This document shows, in pieces, positions 51,972 through 64,000 of a stretch of 64,000 bases of DNA. This stretch comes from Phytobacter diazotrophicus (GTDB lineage: Bacteria; Pseudomonadota; Gammaproteobacteria; Enterobacterales; Enterobacteriaceae): positions 124,001 to 188,000 of the forward strand of contig SMDE01000008.1 of the NCBI GenBank assembly GCA_004346725.1, read 5' to 3'. The notes under the pieces were generated by a model. The model did no database searches. It was not told the DNA's origin and saw only the letters and a list, made by a program, of their open reading frames with translations. Made by a program: the position numbers and the translations under genes. The stretch's first letter is position 1, and each line of letters begins with the position of its first letter.

Positions 51972-53303
51972 TTAATTCAGGGACTTGCGTCGAATCGTCA
52001 TACTCCCCGTCTGAGCAAGCGTCAAACCACGCGTCTCCGGTGCAAAAGCGATGGAGATGAGCAGGCCAACGAGCGAAATTCCCGCCCCCATCAGCATGAC
52101 GTAACTGATCCCATATTTAGTGATAAAAATCGGCAGCGCCCAGGTTGAAAGAATGGTACCAATCCGGCTCAGGGACATGATGACGCCAACGGCAGAAGCG
52201 CGAATATCGGTCGGGAACAGCTCATTCGGGTAAAGCCACTGGAGGTTTCCTGGCCCGCCGGAGAAAAAGGCATATACCGCGAATGCCGCAACCACCAGCC
52301 AGATACCCATTTCAGGGATCAATCCCAGCACGGCCAGCGCCAGTGTCATCATCATAAAGCTGCCGATCAGCAGCGGTCGCCTCCCCATGCTGTTCAGCCA
52401 GTACATCGGTGGAATGCAGCCCAGCATAAAAAACAAGCTGATCACCACATTACCCAGCGCCGCGCTTTTCCCGACGCCCAGCCCCAGCAGGCCAACAATC
52501 TGCGGACCAAAGGTATAGATGGCGAACATCGGAATAACCTGGCACGTCCAGATAGCGGCGACAAACAAGACAAACGGGAAGTGACGACGATTAAACAGTT
52601 GTAAGAAGCGAGTTTCTTGTGGTGGTTCATCATCGAACGCTACCGGCTCGCCAAACAGTTTAATCATCATCTCCTCACACTCTTTCACCCGCCCTTTACG
52701 CAGGAGCCAGCGCGGAGATTCTGGAAGATCAAAACGCCCAATGAGGATCATGATACAAGGGATTGCCGCACTCCCCAGCATCCAGCGCCATCCGCCGTCC
52801 ACATCGTACAACCAATAACCGACCAGATCGGCACAGGTCGCGCCGACATACCACATCGCAGCAATAAAACTGATTGAGAAAGCTCGTTGGCGGGTACTGG
52901 AAAATTCAGTGATCATGGAGGTTGCGATAGGGTAATCCGCGCCAATTACCACGCCAATCAGCACACGCATAATAAGCAGTTCCATGGGCGAGGAGACAAA
53001 CATCGTCGCCACCGATATCACCCCAATGGCGATGATATCGATGAGGAACATTTTCCGTCGCCCTACTTTGTCTGAGATGTAGCCAAACAACGAGGTGCCG
53101 ACAAACAGACCCGCCAGCGTTCCCGCCCCCAACAATCCCAGCCACTGTGCATCCAGCTTTAATGCTGGCGTGAGTTGCTCCAGTGCAACGCCAATCATGA
53201 CAAGCACATACCCATCCAGGAAAGGTCCGCCGCTTCCCCACAACATGATTCGACGGTGAATAGATGAGAATTGGATATCATCAAAATTTCTGATCTGCTG
53301 CAT
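51972..53303 (-). CDS. yaaU: MFS transporter YaaU
   Basis: Sugar-porter-type MFS protein of unknown substrate. 443 residues from the ATG at 53303 (MQQIRNFDDIQFSSIHRRIMLWGSGGPFLDG), preceded by AGGACA; eight open codons upstream are ignored. Motifs: GYISDKVGRRKMFL between segments 2 and 3, RVLIGVVIGADYPIATSMITEFSSTRQRA, LPESPRWLLRKGR after segment 6, and NELFPTDIRASAVG. It lies next to the fix operon in the same direction, as in E. coli, which hints at a role in carnitine-linked metabolism, unproven. Confidence 0.95.
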   Translation of the reverse strand: MQQIRNFDDIQFSSIHRRIMLWGSGGPFLDGYVLVMIGVALEQLTPALKLDAQWLGLLGAGTLAGLFVGTSLFGYISDKVGRRKMFLIDIIAIGVISVATMFVSSPMELLIMRVLIGVVIGADYPIATSMITEFSSTRQRAFSISFIAAMWYVGATCADLVGYWLYDVDGGWRWMLGSAAIPCIMILIGRFDLPESPRWLLRKGRVKECEEMMIKLFGEPVAFDDEPPQETRFLQLFNRRHFPFVLFVAAIWTCQVIPMFAIYTFGPQIVGLLGLGVGKSAALGNVVISLFFMLGCIPPMYWLNSMGRRPLLIGSFMMMTLALAVLGLIPEMGIWLVVAAFAVYAFFSGGPGNLQWLYPNELFPTDIRASAVGVIMSLSRIGTILSTWALPIFITKYGISYVMLMGAGISLVGLLISIAFAPETRGLTLAQTGSMTIRRKSLN

Positions 53304-53440
53304 GGTTATGTCCTGTCTCAACGGCAAAATACGAGGTTGGTCACCTCAAGTGCCGAATGGCCCGGCAAAAGCACCTTCTCCAGCCAATACTTCACGTAGT
53401 TTTTATAGGCCGGATAAATCTCTGTTATCCGGCACCGGTT

Positions 53441-53728
53441 TTAGCCGTAGCGAAACTCCACACCAAACGTACCGCGTGGGTAGTCCCATTTTTCGAGGAC
53501 CGTATCCAACCCCAAAATCCGACAGGTACCGCACTCCAGGCATCCGGCGTAATCAAAACGCACGCTGCCGTCATCCTGCTTTTTGTACAGGCCCGCAGGA
53601 CAGGCTTTAACTAACACCTCCAGCACCTGCTTATCGGGGTCGGTTTTTAAAATGATGTGTGGGTTTTCTTCATCCACATTGAATTTGTTAACACCCAGTT
53701 TGATGTCCACATTGACGGGGGAAGTCAT
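53441..53728 (-). CDS. fixX: Ferredoxin-like protein FixX
   Basis: 95 residues, as in E. coli. Cysteines in VKACPAGLY and GCLECGTCRILG form the ferredoxin-like cluster site. It serves in the FixABCX electron-transfer chain that delivers reductant for crotonobetainyl-CoA reduction. Its ATG overlaps the fixC stop (ATGA), the last gene of fixABCX. Confidence 0.97.
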   Translation of the reverse strand: MTSPVNVDIKLGVNKFNVDEENPHIILKTDPDKQVLEVLVKACPAGLYKKQDDGSVRFDYAGCLECGTCRILGLDTVLEKWDYPRGTFGVEFRYG

Positions 53729-55011
53729 AGTACAGTCGCTCCTTTTAGACCATCCTTTATCAAATTGATAAAGCCGACCTTTTTGGCATGACGAAGGATT
53801 TTCTTACGCATTGCTACCGGGGCGGTACCATCGACGGTAAACAGATCGCGTGCCACGCCAACCGCCATTTCTGGGTAACGGGTAAACATGCGCGGGTTAT
53901 CGAGAAAGGCAGGTAAACGCTGATACATACGCATATCCCGCATCGGACCGTTATCAAGGCGCTGACGATAAGCCGAAAGCCCCTGACGGCTGAAATTGTT
54001 ACTTTGCATCGCGGAAAGTACCGTTTTCGCGGCGGCTTCCCCTGCCGCCACGGCCAGGTCCATGCCACGAATGGTGAAACCAAGATTCATACACATGCTG
54101 GCGGCATCACCCGCGATCAGTACACCGTCGCCAACCAGTTCAGGCTGCATATTCATCCCGGATTCCGGAACAACATGAGCGGCGTATTCCACCATTTTTC
54201 CGCCGCTAATCAACGGCGCGACGGCAGGATGCTGTTTAAAATCCTCCAGCATTTGCGGGACTGATTTTTTGGCCTCTTTGAGATGATGCAGACCGCATAC
54301 TAACCCAAGCGAAACTGTCGTTTGATTGGTATAGAGGAACCCGCCCCCCATCAGGCCATCTGTCGGTGCGCCGGCAAACAACCAGGCCGCCCCTTCGTTG
54401 CCCCTTAACTGAAAACGATCTTCAATGACCGTTTTTGGCAATTCGATGAGTTCTTTAACCCCAACCGCAACATTCGAAGCCGTAACGCGTTTCGCCATGC
54501 CCAGTTGTTCAGCCAGCAAGGAGTTCACACCGTCTGCCAGAATCACGACTTTCGCTTCCAGAATGTCGCCATCAGCTTCCACGCCCACCACTTTGCCATC
54601 GCGTTGCACAACATTGTCAACGCGGATCCCGGTGATCAATTGCGCACCCGCCTCTTCTGCCTGCTCCATCAGCCAGGCATCAAATTTACTGCGTAAGACG
54701 GAATAAGAGGCTTGCTCAGGTTCACCGTGATCGCCGTTGAGGTAATCTACCGTCATTGCTCCCTTATCGGTCATAAACGAGAGCTTTTCATGTGTAATCA
54801 GGCGTTCGACGGGAGCATGCCCGGCAAAACCGGGAATAATACGTTCGAGACTATGGGCGTAAATACGCCCGCCAGTTACATTTTTCGCTCCGGCGGAATT
54901 GCCCCTCTCAATCACCAGTACTTGCGCACCTTCCCTGGCAAGCACCAGCGCTGCCACCGAGCCCGCCACCCCCGCCCCCACGATGATGGCGTCAAAAATA
55001 TCTTCTGACAT
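53725..55011 (-). CDS. fixC: FAD-dependent oxidoreductase FixC
   Basis: ETF:quinone oxidoreductase-like flavoprotein. 428 residues from 55011, equal to E. coli. The FAD fold DAIIVGAGVAGSVAALVLAREGAQVLVIERG is at about 6-36, ILADGVNSLLAEQLGM and VGDGVLIAGDAASMCMNLGFTIRGMDLA follow. With FixABX it is thought to link electron flow to carnitine reduction, possibly by flavin-based bifurcation as in nitrogen-fixing relatives. Thirteen open codons upstream lack similarity. Confidence 0.97.
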   Translation of the reverse strand: MSEDIFDAIIVGAGVAGSVAALVLAREGAQVLVIERGNSAGAKNVTGGRIYAHSLERIIPGFAGHAPVERLITHEKLSFMTDKGAMTVDYLNGDHGEPEQASYSVLRSKFDAWLMEQAEEAGAQLITGIRVDNVVQRDGKVVGVEADGDILEAKVVILADGVNSLLAEQLGMAKRVTASNVAVGVKELIELPKTVIEDRFQLRGNEGAAWLFAGAPTDGLMGGGFLYTNQTTVSLGLVCGLHHLKEAKKSVPQMLEDFKQHPAVAPLISGGKMVEYAAHVVPESGMNMQPELVGDGVLIAGDAASMCMNLGFTIRGMDLAVAAGEAAAKTVLSAMQSNNFSRQGLSAYRQRLDNGPMRDMRMYQRLPAFLDNPRMFTRYPEMAVGVARDLFTVDGTAPVAMRKKILRHAKKVGFINLIKDGLKGATVL

Positions 55012-55066
55012 AAAAACTCCAGAAATTACCTGTAATAACAGAGCGGCCACCGCTCTGCTTAAGGAA

Positions 55067-56008
55067 TTAGCGCGCTAATGCGGCCGTCAGTGCGGGTAAA
55101 ATTTTCAGCGCATCACCGACGATACCGTAATCGGCATACTGGAAAATCGGCGCGTTTTTGTCTTTGTTAATGGCAAAAATCGTCTGTGCGCCGTTTGCGC
55201 CCACCATGTGCTGAATCTGACCGGAGATCCCTACAGCCAGGTACAATTCCGGTTTGAGCATCAGGTTAGAAATGCCGACATAGCGTTCGTGTTCCATCCA
55301 TTTTTCGTTTTCAGCGACCGGACGCGAACAGGCCAACTCCGCGCCAATGGACTGGCACAACGCTGTTGCCAGCGAGATATTCTCCTTGCTCCCGATACCG
55401 CGTCCGACGCTGACAACCCACCGCGCTTTATCAAGATCAACATTACTGTTCTGGCGAGCCTGAGTTGCAGTGCGAATGACGGTGATTTCCGGTGACTGCC
55501 ATGCGACAGTCTGCGCCACGCCGCTTCGCGAAGTGTCTGGCTGCGCCGGCTCAAATGTGCCGCTGCTGAGTGTAATCACGGCGAAAGAAGAACGTAGCGT
55601 TTCTTCGCCAATGGCAAGTCCGCCATACACCATATGTTTTACCAAAGCGTTATCACCCGCGATTGCGACGGCATTGGCATCATTAGAGACTGCGGCCGTC
55701 AGGCGGAAACCCAATTTTGCCGCCAGTAATTTGCCCCGACGTGTATTGGGCAGCAGTACCAGCCCTTTCGAACCCTGCTGGCGAATGGTCGCCGCCATGG
55801 CGTCCGCATAATCTTCAATCATGCGGTCTTCCGGTTTACCGCTGAGATGCCAGACGCTATCGGCCCCCAGGTGGAATGCTGTGGCACTGTCGGTTTCACT
55901 GAGCACAAATACATTGATCTGTTCGCCCAACATGCGTGCGCCACCCACCAAATCAGCCAGCCGGGAAACGGTATCGCTGAATACCCATACAGTGGAAAAC
56001 TTGCTCAT
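55067..56008 (-). CDS. fixB: Electron transfer flavoprotein alpha-type subunit FixB
   Basis: 313 residues. The C-terminal FAD-binding ETF-alpha signature is clear: [80 protein letters not shown] opens the FAD domain. It pairs with FixA to pass electrons to CaiA or CaiB-bound substrates during anaerobic carnitine use. Gap to fixA is 11 bases. Confidence 0.97.
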   Translation of the reverse strand: MSKFSTVWVFSDTVSRLADLVGGARMLGEQINVFVLSETDSATAFHLGADSVWHLSGKPEDRMIEDYADAMAATIRQQGSKGLVLLPNTRRGKLLAAKLGFRLTAAVSNDANAVAIAGDNALVKHMVYGGLAIGEETLRSSFAVITLSSGTFEPAQPDTSRSGVAQTVAWQSPEITVIRTATQARQNSNVDLDKARWVVSVGRGIGSKENISLATALCQSIGAELACSRPVAENEKWMEHERYVGISNLMLKPELYLAVGISGQIQHMVGANGAQTIFAINKDKNAPIFQYADYGIVGDALKILPALTAALAR

Positions 56009-56019
56009 AACATCCCCTT

Positions 56020-56793
56020 TTAATTGATGATCTTGCGCAGATGGTCAGCAAATACGGCGATTTGTTCTTCGCCATCACCTTCAATAACGATGCGCTGGCG
56101 CTCACGTTGTCCCGGCGCAGCGATCTGTTGCACGGAGTTCGCTTCCCGGTGGGTAAAACCAATATCTGCTGTCGTCCAGACCTGAACCGGTTTTTTAGCC
56201 GCGCCCAGAATGGCTTTCATGGAAGGAATTTGCGGGGAGTTAATATCCGTAGAAACCGCAATGGCCGCCGGAAGCGGTATGCTCAGGGTTTCGATCTCGT
56301 CTTCCAGAGCGCGCTCAACGGTCAGCGTGTTATCCACCAGCGATAAAATTTTACTGACGCCGTTGATTGCCGGGATGTGCAGCATTTCACCCAGCAGCAG
56401 ACTGACCTGTTGGGCATAGAGATCGGAGGAACCGTCGCCACAAATAATCAGATCAAAGCCGGATTTTTTCGCTGCCTGCGCTAACGCCACTGCGGTTTGT
56501 TGCGGCAGCGCATTCTCAAACGCATCATCAATCACAACAATCAGTTCGTCCGGGCCGCGCGAAAGCACATCTTTGCGTCCTTTCGCATTAGTCAGCGCCT
56601 TCCCGCCAACACTCATGGCGATCACTTGCGCTTCTCCGGACTGCTGTTTTAACTGGCAGGCAGCTTCAATCGCATTCAAATCGTATTGGCTAATTTTGGC
56701 ATCCGCTTTACTAATATCTAACGAACCATCCGCGTTATTGATCGCAATATCCTGTTCATCAGGTACGCACTTGTAACAAGTAATTATCTTCAT
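56020..56793 (-). CDS. fixA: Electron transfer flavoprotein beta-type subunit FixA
   Basis: 257 residues from the ATG at 56793 ([19 protein letters not shown]), matching E. coli FixA (256). ETF-beta features include [34 protein letters not shown] and the adenine-nucleotide-binding [21 protein letters not shown]. An open extension of 21 codons runs into the control region and is not used. First gene of fixABCX, divergent from caiT and controlled with it. Confidence 0.97.
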   Translation of the reverse strand: MKIITCYKCVPDEQDIAINNADGSLDISKADAKISQYDLNAIEAACQLKQQSGEAQVIAMSVGGKALTNAKGRKDVLSRGPDELIVVIDDAFENALPQQTAVALAQAAKKSGFDLIICGDGSSDLYAQQVSLLLGEMLHIPAINGVSKILSLVDNTLTVERALEDEIETLSIPLPAAIAVSTDINSPQIPSMKAILGAAKKPVQVWTTADIGFTHREANSVQQIAAPGQRERQRIVIEGDGEEQIAVFADHLRKIIN

Positions 56794-56885
56794 TGCCTCT
56801 CCACAAATCATGAAGGAATCGTCGTCCATATCGGCGATGGTAAATACAGATATCACACCATTTAATTACGGGATAAAACATTAAT

Positions 56886-56900
56886 CACCAATATTGAAAA
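56886..56900. promoter_or_regulatory. Orphan CaiF half-site, fixA side
   Basis: CACCAATATTGAAAA, identical in core to the half-sites at 56924-57013, but with no matching partner at the 13-bp spacing used by the two complete sites. It lies 93 bases upstream of fixA. Confidence 0.5.
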
Positions 56901-56923
56901 TGTCACACCCTGTAAAATGTGAC

Positions 56924-57013
56924 TTTCAATATTGTTAGCGACCTCACCAATATTGAAAAATCGGTTTCACCTTACAAATTTTCAATATTGTTTCCGGGAT
57001 CACCAATATTGAA
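56924..57013. promoter_or_regulatory. Two CaiF-type operators in the fixA-caiT control region
   Basis: Site 1: TTTCAATATTG (56924-56934), 13 bp, CAATATTGAAA (56948-56958). Site 2: TTTCAATATTG (56980-56990), 13 bp, CAATATTGAA (57004-57013). Centres are 56 bp apart. The inverted repeats with 13-bp spacing agree with published descriptions, as I recall, of CaiF targets in E. coli. CaiF is the carnitine-responsive activator of both operons; its gene would lie past caiE, outside the window. Confidence 0.8.
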
Positions 57014-57109
57014 CACCACAAGGATGAAAAAACAGAAAAACAACAAGTAAGAAATTGTTTTTAAAGAACTTATCAATCACTCCCAACCAAATAAAAACCG
57101 ACAAAAAAG

Positions 57110-57152
57110 TGTGACCAGAATAACAGAATACGCTGTAGCGAATACCCATCAT
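57110..57152 (+). promoter_or_regulatory. CRP site and promoter of caiTABCDE
   Basis: TGTGA-N6-TAACA at 57110-57125 (one mismatch), centred 57117.5. A -10-like CATCAT at 57147-57152 fits a class II start near 57159. CRP activation of cai is established in E. coli. The 479-base gap 56794-57272 otherwise holds only the CaiF sites and AT-rich sequence. Confidence 0.6.
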
Positions 57153-57257
57153 GGAGTACTCGCCGAATCTCCCTTGAGGTTAAAGAGTCATTAAATAAAC
57201 ACTCACAAAAATGAACATAAATATAACAAACGGGAACGAAATATAAATCAATTATGA

Positions 57258-58790
<1,533 letters not shown>

Positions 58791-58820
58791 GATAAATCAA
58801 CCATATCAAGAGGTTAAAAG

Positions 58821-59963
58821 ATGGACTTTAACTTGAATGATGAACAGGAGCTGTTCGTCGCCGGTATTCGTGAATTAATGGCCAGTGAAAATTGGGAGGC
58901 CTATTTTGCCGAATGCGATCGCGATAGCGTCTATCCTGAGCGTTTCGTAAAAGCACTGGCCGATATGGGCATTGACAGCCTGCTGCTCCCGGAAGATCGC
59001 GGTGGTCTGGATGCCGGTTTCGTTACCGTGGCGGCTGTGTGGATGGAATTGGGTCGCCTGGGTGCACCAACCTACGTGCTCTATCAACTTCCTGGCGGCT
59101 TCAACACGGTGTTACGCGAAGGCACTCAGGAACAGATCGATAAGATCATGGCGTTTCAGGGTACCGGTAAACAGATGTGGAACTCGGCGATCACCGAACC
59201 GGGCGCCGGGTCTGACGTGGGCAGTTTAAAAACCACTTATACCCGTAAAAATGGTAAGGTTTATCTTAATGGCAGTAAGTGCTTCATCACCAGTAGCGCT
59301 TACACCCCTTATATCGTGGTAATGGCGCGTGACGGCGCGTCTGCGGATAAACCCATTTATACCGAATGGTTTGTCGATATGAGTAAACCTGGCATCAAAG
59401 TTAACAAGCTTGAGAAACTCGGTCTGCGCATGGATAGCTGCTGCGAAATTACCTTTGACGATGTTGAACTGGATGAAAAAGACATGTTCGGCCGTGAGGG
59501 TAATGGGTTTAACCGTGTTAAAGAAGAGTTTGACCACGAACGCTTCCTCGTTGCTCTGACGAACTACGGAACCGCAATGTGCGCCTTTGAAGATGCGGCG
59601 CGCTACGCCAATCAGCGAGTGCAGTTTGGCGAAACGATCGGTCGCTTCCAACTGATTCAGGAGAAGTTTGCCCATATGGCAATCAAATTAAACTCCATGA
59701 AAAACATGCTGTTGGAAGCCGCCTGGAAAGCCGATAACGGCACCATTACCTCCGGCGATGCAGCCATGTGCAAATACTTCTGCGCCAATGCGGCATTTGA
59801 GGTCGTTGACAGTGCGATGCAAGTACTCGGTGGCGTTGGGATTGCAGGCAATCACCGTATTACCCGTTTCTGGCGCGATCTGCGCGTTGACCGGGTTTCC
59901 GGCGGTTCCGACGAAATGCAGATCCTGACTTTGGGTCGCGCAGTGCTCAAACAGTACCGTTAA
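58821..59963 (+). CDS. caiA: Crotonobetainyl-CoA reductase CaiA
   Basis: Acyl-CoA dehydrogenase-family FAD enzyme that works in the reductive direction, making gamma-butyrobetainyl-CoA from crotonobetainyl-CoA with electrons from FixABCX. 380 residues, as in E. coli. Family stretches: [44 protein letters not shown], and [33 protein letters not shown] hairpin separates it from caiB. Confidence 0.98.
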   Translation: MDFNLNDEQELFVAGIRELMASENWEAYFAECDRDSVYPERFVKALADMGIDSLLLPEDRGGLDAGFVTVAAVWMELGRLGAPTYVLYQLPGGFNTVLREGTQEQIDKIMAFQGTGKQMWNSAITEPGAGSDVGSLKTTYTRKNGKVYLNGSKCFITSSAYTPYIVVMARDGASADKPIYTEWFVDMSKPGIKVNKLEKLGLRMDSCCEITFDDVELDEKDMFGREGNGFNRVKEEFDHERFLVALTNYGTAMCAFEDAARYANQRVQFGETIGRFQLIQEKFAHMAIKLNSMKNMLLEAAWKADNGTITSGDAAMCKYFCANAAFEVVDSAMQVLGGVGIAGNHRITRFWRDLRVDRVSGGSDEMQILTLGRAVLKQYR

Positions 59964-59972
59964 TCGGGTGAT

Positions 59973-61244
<1,272 letters not shown>

Positions 61245-61250
61245 ATACAT

Positions 61251-61287
61251 AGCGCTAACGGGATCGTGTAGCCACCCGGTTAGCGCT
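61251..61287 (+). other. Hairpin between caiB and caiC
   Basis: AGCGCTAAC / GTTAGCGCT, a 9-bp stem extended by GGG/CCC past a one-base bulge. It starts 6 bases after the caiB stop and ends 29 bases before the caiC start. No T run. Confidence 0.6.
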
Positions 61288-61316
61288 TATACCTAATTTC
61301 AGTGGATAAAAGTGCG

Positions 61317-62873
61317 ATGGATGTTATTGGCGATCAAAACTTACGTCAGATGTGGGACGACCTGGCAGAGGTCTATGGCGATAAAACGGCGCTGATTTTT
61401 GAGTCATGTGAAGGTGAAGTACAGCAATTCAGCTATACCTACCTCAATGAGGAAATCAATCGCACAGCAAACCTGTTCAACGGGCTGGGGATCCAAAAAG
61501 GCGATAAAGTCGCCCTGCATCTGGATAACTGCCCTGAATTTTTCTTTTGCTGGTTCGGGCTGGCAAAAATCGGTGCCATCATGGTGCCGATTAACGCCAG
61601 GCTATTGCATGATGAAAGTCTGTGGATCCTGCAAAACTGCCGGGCTCGTTTGTTGGTAACCACTGAAAACTTCTATCCCCTTTACCGTCAGATTCTGCAG
61701 GAAGGTGAAACGCAGCTCAATCATATCTGCCTTATCGACCGGCAGTTCTGTGTCTCAGATACCGCGGTGAGTGATTTTTATCAACTTAAGCGCGCCCAAC
61801 CCACTACTCTGAACTCTACGCCGACGTTAAGCACCGACGATACCGCAGAAATTCTTTTCACCTCGGGCACGACCTCACGACCAAAAGGCGTGGTCATTAC
61901 CCAATATAACTTACGCTTTGCGGGTTATTACTCCGCCTGGCAGTGTGCATTACGCGATGACGATATTTATCTGACCGCTATGCCCGCTTTTCATATCGAT
62001 TGTCAGTGTACGGCGGCAATGGCCGCCTTCTCCAGCGGTGCCACCTTTGTGCTGCTTGAGAAATACAGTGCGCGTGCGTTCTGGAGCCAGGTGCGAAAAT
62101 ACCGTGCCACAGTTACCGAATGCATTCCCATGATGATTAGAACCCTGATGGTGCAACCGCCAATGCCTGCGGATAATCAGCATTGCCTTCGTGAAGTGCT
62201 TTTCTACCTCAATCTTTCCGTGCAGGAAAAAGACGCCTTTGTTGAACGTTTCGGTGTCAGGTTGCTGACATCGTATGGCATGACGGAAACGATTGTCGGC
62301 ATTATTGGTGACAGACCCGGTGATAAACGGCGCTGGCCGTCAATTGGCCGCGCGGGGTTTTGCTACGAAGCGGAAATTCGTAACGATCAAAATCAGCCCC
62401 TTCCTCCCCATGAAATCGGTGAAATATGCATTAAAGGCATGCCGGGGAAAACGCTTTTTAAAGAGTATTACGAACAGCCAGACGCAACCGCTATGGCGCT
62501 GGATGCAAACGGCTGGTTACATACCGGCGATTCGGGTTACTACGATGAAGAAGGCTTTTTTTATTTTGTCGACAGGCGTTGCAATATGATTAAGCGCGGT
62601 GGTGAGAATGTCTCCTGTGTAGAGCTGGAGAATATCATTTCGACCCATCCAAAAATTCAGGATACGGTGGTTATCGGCGTTAAAGACACTATCAGGGATG
62701 AAGCTATAAAAGCCTTTGTTGTTCTTCATGAAGGCGAAACATTAAGTGCTGATGAGTTTTTTTCTTTTTGCGCCAGCAATATGGCGAAATTTAAAGTACC
62801 GACGCTTGTTGAATTCAGGAGCGATCTGCCACGCAACTGTTCAGGGAAAGTCATCAAGAAAAATCTAACATAA
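61317..62873 (+). CDS. caiC: Betaine/carnitine-CoA ligase CaiC
   Basis: ATP-dependent acyl-CoA synthetase that primes the cycle by activating carnitine, crotonobetaine or butyrobetaine. 518 residues from the ATG at 61317 ([21 protein letters not shown]), matching E. coli CaiC (517). A GTG five codons upstream is also in frame. AMP-binding motifs: [15 protein letters not shown] (P-loop), [47 protein letters not shown], and the acyl-adenylate lysine in [12 protein letters not shown]. Confidence 0.97.
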   Translation: MDVIGDQNLRQMWDDLAEVYGDKTALIFESCEGEVQQFSYTYLNEEINRTANLFNGLGIQKGDKVALHLDNCPEFFFCWFGLAKIGAIMVPINARLLHDESLWILQNCRARLLVTTENFYPLYRQILQEGETQLNHICLIDRQFCVSDTAVSDFYQLKRAQPTTLNSTPTLSTDDTAEILFTSGTTSRPKGVVITQYNLRFAGYYSAWQCALRDDDIYLTAMPAFHIDCQCTAAMAAFSSGATFVLLEKYSARAFWSQVRKYRATVTECIPMMIRTLMVQPPMPADNQHCLREVLFYLNLSVQEKDAFVERFGVRLLTSYGMTETIVGIIGDRPGDKRRWPSIGRAGFCYEAEIRNDQNQPLPPHEIGEICIKGMPGKTLFKEYYEQPDATAMALDANGWLHTGDSGYYDEEGFFYFVDRRCNMIKRGGENVSCVELENIISTHPKIQDTVVIGVKDTIRDEAIKAFVVLHEGETLSADEFFSFCASNMAKFKVPTLVEFRSDLPRNCSGKVIKKNLT

Positions 62874-62874
62874 C

Positions 62875-62954
62875 CTATTCGGCTGAATTTATGTTCGCCG
62901 AAATAGAAATAACGTGAACACTTCATATCTTGCAGAGGCGGTATGCCTCTGCAA
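62875..62954 (+). other. Two hairpins between caiC and caiD
   Basis: A first imperfect stem CTATTCGGC / GCCGAAATAG directly follows the caiC stop (about 62875-62906). A second, perfect stem TTGCAGAGGC / GCCTCTGCAA with a 5-base loop spans 62930-62954. Neither has a strong T run. The ribosome-binding site AAGGAG of caiD follows at about 62972. Confidence 0.6.
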
Positions 62955-62983
62955 AGCATACACATATTTAAAAGGAGCAAAAT

Positions 62984-63769
62984 ATGAGTGAATCATTACA
63001 TCTGAACCGCCATGGGCATATTCTGGAAATTATTCTCGATCGCCCCGTTGCCAATGCCATTGATGCAAAAACCAGTTTTGCCATGGGTGAAGTATTTCTG
63101 AATTTCCGCGATGACCCTGAATTACGCGTGGCAATTATTACCGGCGCCGGCCAGAAATTCTTTTCCGCGGGCTGGGATTTAAAAGCAGCAGCAGAAGGTG
63201 AAGCACCGGATGCAGATTTTGGGCCTGGCGGGTTTGCGGGATTGACCGAACTTTTTGATCTCGATAAACCGGTCATTGCCGCAGTAAACGGCTATGCCTT
63301 TGGTGGTGGGTTTGAACTGGCGCTGGCAGCAGATTTCATTATCTGCGCTGAAAATGCCAGCTTTGCCTTACCCGAAGCCAAACTCGGCATCGTGCCGGAC
63401 AGCGGTGGGGTTTTACGCCTGCCTAAACGCTTACCGCCCGCTATCGTCAATGAAATGGTGATGACCGGGCGGCGCATGAATGCCGAAGAAGCACTACGCT
63501 GGGGTATCGCTAATTATGTTGTCAGTCAGGAAGCATTAATGGAGAAGGCGCGCGAACTGGCACAGCAACTGCTTCAAAGCGCACCACTGGCTATTGCCGC
63601 ATTAAAAGAGATAACCAGAACAACCAGAGAAATGCCGGTAGAAGAAGGCTATCGTTATCTCCGTAGCGGTGCGCTGAAACACTATCCGGCGGTCCTGCAT
63701 TCCGAAGATGCGATTGAAGGGCCGCAGGCCTTTGCCGAAAAACGCTCACCGGTATGGAAAGGACGTTAA
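62984..63769 (+). CDS. caiD: Carnitinyl-CoA dehydratase CaiD
   Basis: Crotonase-family enzyme that dehydrates L-carnitinyl-CoA to crotonobetainyl-CoA. 261 residues, as in E. coli. Oxyanion-hole loops are [18 protein letters not shown] and [42 protein letters not shown], which also contains the catalytic glutamates. The start has AAGGAG upstream. caiE begins 6 bases after its stop. Confidence 0.98.
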   Translation: MSESLHLNRHGHILEIILDRPVANAIDAKTSFAMGEVFLNFRDDPELRVAIITGAGQKFFSAGWDLKAAAEGEAPDADFGPGGFAGLTELFDLDKPVIAAVNGYAFGGGFELALAADFIICAENASFALPEAKLGIVPDSGGVLRLPKRLPPAIVNEMVMTGRRMNAEEALRWGIANYVVSQEALMEKARELAQQLLQSAPLAIAALKEITRTTREMPVEEGYRYLRSGALKHYPAVLHSEDAIEGPQAFAEKRSPVWKGR

Positions 63770-63775
63770 TAACTC

Positions 63776-64000
63776 ATGAGCTATTACGCCTTTGAAGGCT
63801 TGATCCCGGTCGTCCATCCAGAGGCGTATATCCATCCGAGCGCGGTATTGATTGGCGACGTCATTGTAGGGGCTGGTGTCTACGTCGGCCCTCACGCTTC
63901 GCTTCGCGGTGACTATGGCCGCCTGATTCTGGAACCAGGTTCGAATTTACAGGATGGCTGTATTATGCACGGTTACTGCGATACCGACACCGTCGTCGGT
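63776..64000 (+). CDS. caiE: Carnitine operon protein CaiE, 3' end cut by window edge
   Basis: First 75 codons of a hexapeptide-repeat (left-handed beta-helix) protein of the gamma-carbonic anhydrase/PaaY type. The visible part reads [32 protein letters not shown] and later [22 protein letters not shown], then [13 protein letters not shown], nearly identical to E. coli CaiE. It is thought to help make or fix a cofactor for CaiB or CaiD. Last gene of the operon. Confidence 0.96.
   Translation, partial: MSYYAFEGLIPVVHPEAYIHPSAVLIGDVIVGAGVYVGPHASLRGDYGRLILEPGSNLQDGCIMHGYCDTDTVVG

Overview
The window comes from the chromosome of a member of the Enterobacteriaceae close to Escherichia, Salmonella and Citrobacter. 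The gene order rsmH-mraZ-cra-ilvHI-leuO-leuABCD ... setA-sgrS-sgrR-thiBPQ-yabI-araC-araBAD-polB-rapA-rluA-djlA-lptD-surA-pdxA-rsmA-apaGH-folA-kefCF-yaaU-fixXCBA-caiTABCDE is the familiar 0-2 minute segment of the E. coli map, read here in the opposite direction. Protein lengths mostly equal those of the E. coli orthologues. A 281-residue AraC and a FolA with GRLTWES where E. coli has GRHTWES point to a Citrobacter- or Salmonella-like genus rather than Escherichia, but I cannot fix the species. No rRNA, tRNA, CRISPR array, prophage or insertion sequence was seen.

Layout. 1-2754: start of the division and cell-wall cluster (rsmH, mraZ with its operator) and cra. 2936-11977: branched-chain amino acid genes (ilvIH, leuO, leader-controlled leuLABCD). 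12030-19800: an accessory island of six genes between leuD and setA. 19805-27194: sugar-phosphate stress module (setA, SgrS/SgrT, sgrR), TPP-riboswitch-controlled thiamine uptake (thiBPQ) and yabI. 27322-32503: arabinose regulon. 32603-35694: a DUF218 membrane protein and SOS-type polB. 35980-47584: rapA, rluA, djlA, then the lptD-surA-pdxA-rsmA-apaG-apaH run. 47675-51868: a pRiA4b ORF-3-like gene, folA, kefFC and a small lipoprotein. 51972-64000: yaaU and the divergent fixABCX and caiTABCDE operons for anaerobic carnitine metabolism. The window is cut inside rsmH on the left and caiE on the right.

The most interesting region is the leuD-setA island. It encodes a flavin and 4Fe-4S ene-reductase of the old-yellow-enzyme/2,4-dienoyl-CoA reductase type, a YdiB-like quinate/shikimate dehydrogenase, a YdiM-like MFS carrier, a type I 3-dehydroquinate dehydratase, a LysR regulator and a divergent MFS anion symporter. 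A perfect CRP site with a well-placed -10 element precedes the first gene. I infer a catabolite-controlled route for uptake of quinate or shikimate, conversion to 3-dehydroshikimate, and possibly reduction of its conjugated double bond as an electron sink. No dehydroshikimate dehydratase or protocatechuate genes are present in the island. The function is inferred and untested.

Other points worth a look: an insertion of about 16 residues with rare codons in the LptD barrel, two complete CaiF-type operators plus an orphan half-site between fixA and caiT, hairpins in three successive cai gene gaps, two inverted repeats between the island regulator and its transporter, and a good LexA box before polB.
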